A stretch of DNA of 19,472 nt, from assembly GCA_050299435.1 (NCBI GenBank), contig JBNKVX010000064.1, forward strand, positions 1 through 19,472, written 5' to 3'. This document shows, in pieces, positions 1-6,025 of this stretch. The notes beneath the pieces were generated by a model that was not told the origin of the DNA, made no database searches, and worked only from the letters and a program-made list of their open reading frames with translations. How positions within the stretch are numbered: position 1 is the stretch's first letter; the number at the start of each line of letters is the position of its first letter. The position numbers and the translations under genes are program-made. The DNA comes from 1162T-S-0a-05 sp050299435 (GTDB taxonomy: Bacteria; Pseudomonadota; Gammaproteobacteria; Pseudomonadales; Cellvibrionaceae).

Positions 1-1506
1 AACCGTAGCCGGATTAAATTCAACTTGAATCTTAACGTCATTGGCAATGGGAAAAAGAGCCGAGCTGGCTTCATTAACCAGGACTTTCTGTGCTTCGCTT
101 AGTGTGTCGATATAAGCCGCTATACCGTTTCCATTTTGCGCGAGTGTTTGCATCAGCGCATCCTGATAGTTGCCTTGACCAAAACCCAGTACAGACAAAT
201 AAATTCCTGATTCGCGTTTATGGCTCACTAAATCTTCCAGGCGTTCATCCTGCGTGACCCCGACATTAAAGTCGCCGTCGGTGGCGAGAATTACGCGGTT
301 AACGGCTTCTTTTTTGAAATTCAATTCAGCTTGTTGATACGCTAGAGTTAGGCCTTGGGCACCAGCTGTAGATCCCCCCGCCTGTAAGCGCTGTAAAGCG
401 GCGAGGATTTTATTTTTTTCTTTCACCGGGGTGGGTTCGAGCACAGTTCCGGCTGCACCGGCATACACCACAATGGAAATTGTATCAGTGGGCTTGAGTA
501 TACTGAGCAACAGTTCCATTGATTGTTTCACTAGGGGCAACTTATCCGGGTTGTTCATCGAACCGGATACATCCAGTAGAAAAACCAGATTGCTATCAGG
601 TTTATTTTGGTCTTGTAATTCGTATCCTTTAATGCCGATGTGTACTAATTTGTTGCCGGCTTTCCAGGGTGAGTCGGTGACCACAATAGTGGGTTTAAAA
701 GGGCGAGTTTTGTCTTTTGGAAGCGGGTAGTCGTAGTCAAAGTAGTTGATCATTTCTTCAATACGTACCGCATCTTGTGCAGGTAGAAGTCCCTGATTAA
801 GTTGTCTGCGAACAAAGCTGTAGGAAGCTGTATCCACATCAATAGAAAAAGTTGATACGGGTTTTTCCGCAGTTAACAAAACCGGGTTTTCATTAAAATT
901 TTCAAAGCGATCTCTGTATTCCTCTTGCGGAGCTGGGGAGAGAGGCTCACTGGCAAATGCTTTTCGCTCCATAACAATTCCAGGAGCGCGTTGAAGTGAC
1001 GCTGCTAAATTTGCATCAGGGACTTGTCCAATATCATAGGAAGATATTGAGTCGACCATAGGGGCTGAGCTCATTTCGGGTTTTGCCGCACGTTCTAAAG
1101 GCTCGTGTATGCCAGACACTTGAACTTTTTCAGATTCAGAAGCTGAGTCTGTTGACCCTTTTGGAATCTCAGGTCGAGGCGCAAAGTCATGGTAGATAAG
1201 GGGTTCGTCTTCTTTCAGTGCGTTGTTTGTAACAGGCATTAAAACAATGGCGCCCACGGCAAGTAATACGCTGGCTGCGATACCAGTTGCCCAATATGGA
1301 AAATGTTTGCTTTGCATTTTTTCATCCCTCACGGTATTGATCTTGTGAGTAGGACGATCTGAATCAGGATTTTCCTGGTGAGATTCTGTAGATTTTTTAT
1401 TTTCTTCTCTAAAGGCCGCCATTGCTGATTCGAGCGCACGTTTTTTAGCGTCGGGCTCTATAGGAGGAATGGCTTCGTTAAAAAGTTTTTCGATGTCATC
1501 GCTCAT
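1..1506 (-). CDS. YfbK-like von Willebrand factor A domain membrane protein (3' end beyond window)
   Basis: The reading frame is open from ATG at 1506 to the left edge (502 codons seen); E. coli YfbK is about 575 residues, so the C-terminal DUF3520 part is probably cut off. A charged 60-residue N-terminus is followed by one membrane segment at about residues 72-92. A low-complexity Pro/Ser/Glu stretch comes next, then the YfbK-type region starting FSIDVDTASYSFVRRQL. The VWA domain has its MIDAS motif DVSGS at D312-S316 and the metal-ligating Thr at about T380 (GGSTAG). The protein probably sits in the inner membrane with the VWA domain outside; VWA domains bind protein partners through a metal ion. 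The start overlaps the stop of the sigma-factor gene by ATGA, so the two are likely coupled, and the N-terminus could act as an anti-sigma segment (inference). Residues 158-181 resemble a TonB-receptor plug box. Substrate or partner is unknown. Confidence 0.88.
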   Translation of the reverse strand, partial: MSDDIEKLFNEAIPPIEPDAKKRALESAMAAFREENKKSTESHQENPDSDRPTHKINTVRDEKMQSKHFPYWATGIAASVLLAVGAIVLMPVTNNALKEDEPLIYHDFAPRPEIPKGSTDSASESEKVQVSGIHEPLERAAKPEMSSAPMVDSISSYDIGQVPDANLAASLQRAPGIVMERKAFASEPLSPAPQEEYRDRFENFNENPVLLTAEKPVSTFSIDVDTASYSFVRRQLNQGLLPAQDAVRIEEMINYFDYDYPLPKDKTRPFKPTIVVTDSPWKAGNKLVHIGIKGYELQDQNKPDSNLVFLLDVSGSMNNPDKLPLVKQSMELLLSILKPTDTISIVVYAGAAGTVLEPTPVKEKNKILAALQRLQAGGSTAGAQGLTLAYQQAELNFKKEAVNRVILATDGDFNVGVTQDERLEDLVSHKRESGIYLSVLGFGQGNYQDALMQTLAQNGNGIAAYIDTLSEAQKVLVNEASSALFPIANDVKIQVEFNPATV

Positions 1507-2045
1507 GGAGCTAGCTCCTGCTGCACAAATTGTTGCAGCTGTTTACGGATTTCGTGTATGCGCCAGGAAATGGTTTTTTCTTTTTCTCCCAGTATTTCAG
1601 CGGTTTCCTTGTGACTAAAACCTTCCGCAAAAACTAATAGAGCGGTTTCCTTGTAGCCTGCCGCCATACCACCAATAAAGGTCAGAACCTGTTGCAGATA
1701 GTGTGAAACCTCGTTTGATGTTGTGTTTGATGCTGTTGTGTCCACAGACTCTTCTGTGTGTGTGACGTCTTCATGTTGGTGACGCGTTTCCGCTTTGGTC
1801 CAATCTTTTGCGCAATTGATAACCAGGCGATAAAGCCAGGAGGAGAAAGCGGCATTAAATTGGTATTGCTTTATGTTGCGAGCCAATTTCACACAAGCTT
1901 GTTGGCAAATATCCTCGGCGTCTGTTTGTTTGCCACACCATTTAAAGGCAAAACGGTAGATGAGTGCGTAGTGCTGATCGATCAATTCCGCAAATGCAGA
2001 TTCATCGCCGGCTTGTGCGCGTTTAATCAGCAGTTCATCCTGCAT
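1503..2045 (-). CDS. ECF-type RNA polymerase sigma factor
   Basis: A sigma-70 family protein of about 180 residues that lacks regions 1 and 3. Region 2 runs from QAGDESAFAELIDQHY through DAEDICQQACVKLA to SSWLYRLVINCAKDW. A Thr/Ser-rich linker follows, then the region 4 helix-turn-helix around FSHKETAEILGEKEKTISWR. I chose ATG at 2045 because AGGA lies 6 bases upstream on the minus strand and because family proteins begin near this point. A start at 2135 would add 30 residues that look unrelated and has no ribosome binding site. The stop overlaps the start of the VWA gene (ATGA), so the downstream protein is a candidate regulator of this sigma factor. No classical zinc-binding anti-sigma gene is seen. 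The target genes cannot be told from this window. Confidence 0.88.
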   Translation of the reverse strand: MQDELLIKRAQAGDESAFAELIDQHYALIYRFAFKWCGKQTDAEDICQQACVKLARNIKQYQFNAAFSSWLYRLVINCAKDWTKAETRHQHEDVTHTEESVDTTASNTTSNEVSHYLQQVLTFIGGMAAGYKETALLVFAEGFSHKETAEILGEKEKTISWRIHEIRKQLQQFVQQELAP

Positions 2046-2103
2046 GTGTTGTCCTGATTCGGCCTTTATGATTAGACGAGGTGAGGGCTCATTTCCCTGG
2101 CGA

Positions 2104-2132
2104 GTTATAAAATTTTTGTGTTCACAGTTTAA
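2104..2132 (-). promoter_or_regulatory. candidate promoter of the sigma-factor gene
   Basis: On the minus strand, TTAAAC (2127-2132) and TATAAC (2104-2109) are separated by exactly 17 bases and lie about 60 bases before the ATG at 2045. The -10 matches 5 of 6 consensus bases; the -35 is weak. The site lies inside the would-be N-terminal extension of the sigma factor, which supports the later start. It would let the sigma gene be transcribed separately from imuA. Confidence 0.35.
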
Positions 2133-2146
2133 CACGCTAGAAGCGC

Positions 2147-2836
2147 TTAACTTTGAGAGGCAATGAAGGGTGTTTCAGTCAGTTCGGCAGCGCTAGCTGT
2201 TTCAATATTGATGAAGGCATGGCGATGATTAAATACTCCGCGCTGCTTGATTACGCTTATCCTAAGTTGGGTATCAGAAAAACCCAGGCTGACACGTAGC
2301 GGAGCGGGTGAACTTTGGGTTTGGGTGTGGTGGGGTCGAAACAATACATAGAGCGCGCTGCCATCAGCGCAGGCGAGCTGACATTTGCGTAACTCGCTGT
2401 AGTTCAGATTAAAAGGCGTTTGCCATGAAAGTAAGCTTAAACAATGGGAGGAGCGTGTGAACTCAATCAGGCAAGCGATAAAATCCTGTTTGCTTTTACT
2501 TTCCACAATCATAAGGCGGTTAAGAGGAATACCCTGTTGAATCAAGGCTGATGCAAAGGGAATGGCGGGTGGGTTGAGCAAAATCAGATAGCCGTCCGCA
2601 TGCTTCTCAAACAGCAGATTTAGGACGGGCTTGAATAAGAGCCACTCTCCAGTAAAGCAATTGTGTTGTGAGCAACATTCAATCAAGTTTGATTTTGGCC
2701 AGCCGCCATTGAGCAGGATTTTATTACAAGAAGCAAAGCCGCTACTGAGCACCTCTTGCTGGACAAAGGCACGTGAGTGGCCGCGCCAGACGTCGCCACG
2801 GCGCAAAAGTTGTTCGAGAGCAGGTTTGGGTTTCAT
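2147..2836 (-). CDS. imuA: ImuA-like translesion synthesis accessory protein
   Basis: A 229-residue protein of the ImuA/RecA-like family. The N-terminus (LEQLLRRGDVWRGHS) and the block GGWPKSNLIECC match the ImuA pattern in which the RecA Walker A loop has degenerated. ImuA works with ImuB and DnaE2 in error-prone repair of damaged DNA in many bacteria, and is induced by the SOS response. An extended LexA box lies directly before the start codon, which supports both the identity and SOS control. imuB normally follows in the same operon, but here the next gene downstream is a sigma factor and no imuB is visible. The only in-frame ATG near the N-terminus is at 2836. It has no Shine-Dalgarno sequence, and the predicted 5' leader is only about 17 bases. 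A distant SulA/RecA-like relative is the alternative identity. Confidence 0.78.
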   Translation of the reverse strand: MKPKPALEQLLRRGDVWRGHSRAFVQQEVLSSGFASCNKILLNGGWPKSNLIECCSQHNCFTGEWLLFKPVLNLLFEKHADGYLILLNPPAIPFASALIQQGIPLNRLMIVESKSKQDFIACLIEFTRSSHCLSLLSWQTPFNLNYSELRKCQLACADGSALYVLFRPHHTQTQSSPAPLRVSLGFSDTQLRISVIKQRGVFNHRHAFINIETASAAELTETPFIASQS

Positions 2837-2841
2837 TTTAA

Positions 2842-2865
2842 TATACTGTTTTTATGTACAGTATA
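2842..2865 (-). promoter_or_regulatory. LexA (SOS) box overlapping the imuA -10 element
   Basis: The core CTGT (2846-2849), N8, ACAG (2858-2861) matches the E. coli-type LexA operator exactly. The symmetry extends to a perfect 8+8 dyad, TATACTGT-N8-ACAGTATA. On the minus strand the TATACT hexamer (2860-2865) can serve as a -10 with TTGCAG (2882-2887) as -35, spacer 16. LexA bound here would block RNA polymerase directly. Confidence 0.9.
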
Positions 2866-2881
2866 TCAGTGCCCGAGGAAG

Positions 2882-2887
2882 CTGCAA
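2882..2887 (-). promoter_or_regulatory. candidate -35 element of imuA
   Basis: TTGCAG on the minus strand, 16 bases upstream of the TATACT hexamer in the LexA box. It matches 4 of 6 bases of TTGACA. With this pair, transcription would start near 2853. Confidence 0.5.
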
Positions 2888-2935
2888 GAAAGAAGATGGT
2901 GGAGGGTGGCGAGAGGAGGTTGAAATGCTCGACCG

Positions 2936-2966
2936 TTGGACGGGTCCTCGGCGTTTAGGGTATAAA
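2936..2966 (+). promoter_or_regulatory. weak candidate promoter of the DUF819 gene
   Basis: TTGGAC (2936-2941) and TATAAA (2961-2966) lie 43-73 bases before the GTG start at 3009. The 19-base spacer is longer than ideal, so this is only a suggestion. The divergent imuA promoter lies about 50 bases away. Confidence 0.3.
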
Positions 2967-3008
2967 AGGCAAAACAAGAATGCAGCACAAGCAATAAGGA
3001 GTTAGCGA

Positions 3009-4241
3009 GTGATAACCAACGACGCAGTAATTATGGGGCTATTGGCGCTAATACTCGGTGCCGTTTTCTACACCCACAACCACCCGGCGCCATTCTGGCG
3101 TAAATTTTACGGTATCGTTCCAGCAATCTTACTCTGCTACTTCCTGCCAGCACTGCTCAGTAGTTTTAATATTATTGATACCCATGAATCCAAAATCTAC
3201 TTTGTGGCTTCGCGTTATCTCTTGCCTGCAGCCCTGGTGTTGTTATGTTTAAACATTGATCTTCGTGGCATATTAAATTTAGGTCCCAAAGCACTCATAT
3301 TATTTTTAACTGGAACGGCGGGAGTCGTTATTGGTGGGCCTATTGCATTTTTAATTGTGGCTTGGTTGATGCCCGACATGCTCGGTTCACTAGGAGAAGA
3401 TAAAGTCTGGCGCGGGATGACCACAGTCGCCGGTTCGTGGATTGGTGGTTCAGCAAACCAAACGGCGATGAAAGAAATTTTTGAAGTGGACAACCATATT
3501 TTCTCGGCCATGGTTGCTGTGGACGTATTGGTTGCCAATGTGTGGACGGCAGTCTTGTTAATTTTGGCAGGCAAGTCTGTTGAGTTGGATAAATGGCGTG
3601 GCGCGAATACGCAGGCTCTGGATGAATTACGGGATCGTGTGAGTGCTCAGGAAAAGAAAATAGCTCGAGTTGCTAGCTTGCCGGACTTAATGATGATTTT
3701 GGCCCTGGCTTTTGTCAGTGTGGGGGTGGCACACTTTTTTGCTGATTTACTTGCGCCCTGGTTTCAAGAAAATTATCCCGCTACTGCAAAATACAGTTTA
3801 ACCAGTCATTTCTTCTGGTTGGTGGTGTTTGCCACTGTGATCGGCGTGAGCCTTTCCTTTACGAAAGCGCGAGGCTATGAAGGTGCAGGCGCATCCAAAG
3901 TGGGCTCAGTCTTCATTTATATCTTGGTAGCGGCAATTGGCACACATATGCATCTTGGCGCAGTAAAAGAAACGCCAGTGGTATTTGTGATTGGCGGAAT
4001 TTGGATGTGCATTCACGCTGGCTTGATGCTATTGGTTTGCAAGTTAATCAAAGCGCCACTTTTTTATATGGCAGTGGGTAGCCAGGCAAATATCGGTGGC
4101 GCAGCCTCTGCGCCTGTTGTTGCTTCCGCTTTTCATCCTTCTTTGGCTTCGGTAGGGGTGCTGCTAGCTGTGTTTGGCTATGCAATGGGAACGGTAGCGG
4201 CCTACCTGTGCGGGCAGGTGCTACGAATCATCGCTTCATAA
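3009..4241 (+). CDS. DUF819 (YjcL-like) family integral membrane protein
   Basis: A 410-residue, very hydrophobic protein with roughly ten membrane segments. The DUF819 signature region is clear: IVPAILLCYFLPALL, then VASRYLLPAALVLLCLNIDL, LGPKALILFLTGTAGVVIGG, and the motif AGSWIGGSANQTAMKE. A soluble, charged loop (about residues 200-225) splits the protein into two halves. Glycine-rich segments near SQANIGGAASAPVV resemble substrate-binding crossover regions of secondary transporters, but the family has no established substrate. The start is GTG at 3009, preceded by AAGGAG 7 bases upstream. The gene stands alone, divergent from imuA and about 90 bases before the next gene, so the context gives no clue to its substrate. 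Confidence 0.85.
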   Translation: MITNDAVIMGLLALILGAVFYTHNHPAPFWRKFYGIVPAILLCYFLPALLSSFNIIDTHESKIYFVASRYLLPAALVLLCLNIDLRGILNLGPKALILFLTGTAGVVIGGPIAFLIVAWLMPDMLGSLGEDKVWRGMTTVAGSWIGGSANQTAMKEIFEVDNHIFSAMVAVDVLVANVWTAVLLILAGKSVELDKWRGANTQALDELRDRVSAQEKKIARVASLPDLMMILALAFVSVGVAHFFADLLAPWFQENYPATAKYSLTSHFFWLVVFATVIGVSLSFTKARGYEGAGASKVGSVFIYILVAAIGTHMHLGAVKETPVVFVIGGIWMCIHAGLMLLVCKLIKAPLFYMAVGSQANIGGAASAPVVASAFHPSLASVGVLLAVFGYAMGTVAAYLCGQVLRIIAS

Positions 4242-4267
4242 ATTTTCATCAATATTAAGAAATCGTT

Positions 4268-4304
4268 CTTTCACTCAAAAACGTGAAAGGCTGGCGTCTA
4301 TACT
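4268..4304 (+). promoter_or_regulatory. inverted repeat and -10-like box upstream of the sensor pair
   Basis: CTTTCAC (4268-4274) and GTGAAAG (4283-4289) form a perfect 7-base inverted repeat around an 8-base AT-rich centre. TATACT (4299-4304) follows and is a plausible -10 for the gene starting at 4334; no good -35 is seen. The repeat sits where a -35 would be, which suits an operator or activator site. It lacks a following T-run, so it is not a terminator for the gene ending at 4241. Confidence 0.4.
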
Positions 4305-4333
4305 GAAATAAGTTGAATATTTCAGGTGGACAA

Positions 4334-6022
4334 ATGTCATCAAATCAGAATGAAAAATCCCGCCCTCTCGTTGGGATCTATGCTCCGGAATTGGAAGGTT
4401 TTTATTACGGAGAATTGGTGGGGCAATTACTCACGCTTTGTCGCATAAAGAATTATCGCGTTACTGTAATTAAAACGGGAGGCTATGCTGAATTCACCTC
4501 AAAAATCCATACTGATGCAATGGATATGGTGATACTACTCAGAAATGCCATACATATTGAACTGGCTAAATATTTATTGGATCAAGGCAAGTCTGTCGTC
4601 TCTATTTCCTATGATTATTTTCCCCTACGCATACCGTTTGTCACTGTGGATAATGAAGCTGGTATGCAAATGGGAATTGAAGCTCTCAAACAGGAGGGGC
4701 ATCTAAAATTTTCCTACATTGGAAACCTCAAAAACTTCGATATACGTAAGCGGTACGAAGCATTTTGCGATGAAATTGAGAAGCTGGAGCTGCAATTTAG
4801 CGAAGTCGAAGTTTTTCAAGTGGAAGATGACTCAATCAGTGGAGGCTTTGATGCAGCCGACCAGTATTTTCGTAGCAAGTGCGATGCGACCGCCATTGTG
4901 TGCGGGGCGGCGATGAATGCAATTGGCTTTCTCCGACGCTTAGTTAAATACGATGAAAGATTAAAGGAAAAATTATCTTTGCTTGCCTTCGACTCTATTC
5001 CTCTCATTCCTGTATTGGAACCGGGGATATTAACGGTAGATCAAAACCTAAATTTGATGGCACACAAAGCACTGGTTTTGGCAGAGAAATTAGAGGGAGA
5101 CGAAGAAACACCTCATCACAAAGTGACCCCCAAGCTCATTAGCCAGAGCACAGAGTTTATGAATTCCAGTGACGCGTATCTCGCCACTTCATTCGAACTT
5201 TCAGAGCTATACAACGCGAATTACATTAAAAGTATTTTGTGTAACCTCAACGAATGGAGTCAATCCATCGCAGATCAAAAACTTGAAAATATCATGATGC
5301 TGCGTCTTTTGTTTCGAAGGTACCTTGCGCGAGCGAGTATCTCTAGATCAATTCGCGGGAAAAGTGGTAAACAATACTTGGTTTACACCAAATTAATCGG
5401 ATTAATAGACCACCTTAATATAGATGCAAAGGATGCCGCGAGTGTAAGTACGGATAATAAGTTTCCGGCAGATTATCAGGATTTTACGCCTGAAGAGTTT
5501 GATACCTGTATTCACGTTCCAAGATTTAGCAATGGGAAGCTCTGGGGCTTTGTTAGCACCTACGGAATTACCGAAAATAATGAGCTGCCTTGTAGTTACA
5601 CTGCATTCACAACTTTTCTTGATCAAATTGTGGCGTATATGACAAAAGAGGCTGATGACGGAACAGTAAGAGATTCTGCTTCCGATCAGGAGTCTGGTGA
5701 AGAAAAAGCGGAGGGGAAAATTCTCTGGAATCAGAGTAGCGGCGAAGTCTGTTGGGATGAAGAGGCGCTTGCAATTTTAGGTTTTACATCTGAGTTGGAG
5801 CAAAAAATTTATCAAAATATGGAAATTGATGATCGACTGAACGCAGAGCATGTAAATTTACTAAGAAATTACCTGCTGAATGATCAAGAGTCTGATATCC
5901 CGATTCGGGTTGTATACAAACATAAATCAAGAGAAATGTTTGAATGTGAGCTAAAGGTTATTGGTGTAGATGATAGGGGAAATACCGTTATTAGTATAAG
6001 ACAAGTTAAGGCTGGAAGCTAG
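4334..6022 (+). CDS. PBP-like (LacI-type) sensor with GAF-like and PAS-like domains, no recognised output domain
   Basis: A 562-residue soluble protein. Residues about 10-256 match the periplasmic-binding-protein fold of LacI/GalR regulators: PLVGIYAPELEGFYYGEL at the start, PFVTVDNEAGMQMGIEAL in the middle, LAFDSIPLIPVLEPGILTV near the end. There is no helix-turn-helix before it and no signal peptide, so ligand sensing would be cytoplasmic. Residues about 270-436 look like a degenerate GAF fold (for example LWGFVSTYG). After an acidic linker, residues about 463-562 look PAS-like (VCWDEEALAILGF, then IPIRVVYKHKS and DDRGNTVISI). Related LacI-sensor proteins in gammaproteobacteria often end in GGDEF or kinase domains; none is present here. 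I chose ATG at 4334, preceded by AGGTGG, over TTG at 4313. The next gene starts 3 bases after this stop, so the pair is an operon. The function is not known; signalling by protein contact is an inference. Confidence 0.75.
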   Translation: MSSNQNEKSRPLVGIYAPELEGFYYGELVGQLLTLCRIKNYRVTVIKTGGYAEFTSKIHTDAMDMVILLRNAIHIELAKYLLDQGKSVVSISYDYFPLRIPFVTVDNEAGMQMGIEALKQEGHLKFSYIGNLKNFDIRKRYEAFCDEIEKLELQFSEVEVFQVEDDSISGGFDAADQYFRSKCDATAIVCGAAMNAIGFLRRLVKYDERLKEKLSLLAFDSIPLIPVLEPGILTVDQNLNLMAHKALVLAEKLEGDEETPHHKVTPKLISQSTEFMNSSDAYLATSFELSELYNANYIKSILCNLNEWSQSIADQKLENIMMLRLLFRRYLARASISRSIRGKSGKQYLVYTKLIGLIDHLNIDAKDAASVSTDNKFPADYQDFTPEEFDTCIHVPRFSNGKLWGFVSTYGITENNELPCSYTAFTTFLDQIVAYMTKEADDGTVRDSASDQESGEEKAEGKILWNQSSGEVCWDEEALAILGFTSELEQKIYQNMEIDDRLNAEHVNLLRNYLLNDQESDIPIRVVYKHKSREMFECELKVIGVDDRGNTVISIRQVKAGS

Positions 6023-6025
6023 CGA

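Noticed and set aside
2072..2078. CGTCTAA on the minus strand, similar to an ECF sigma -10, ahead of the sigma gene
   Set aside because: The only GGAA-like -35 is about 12 bases upstream, too close for an ECF promoter.
2631..3005. Open frame of 124 codons on the plus strand across the imuA promoter
   Set aside because: It is antisense to imuA, spans the LexA box and promoters, and its protein has no family character.
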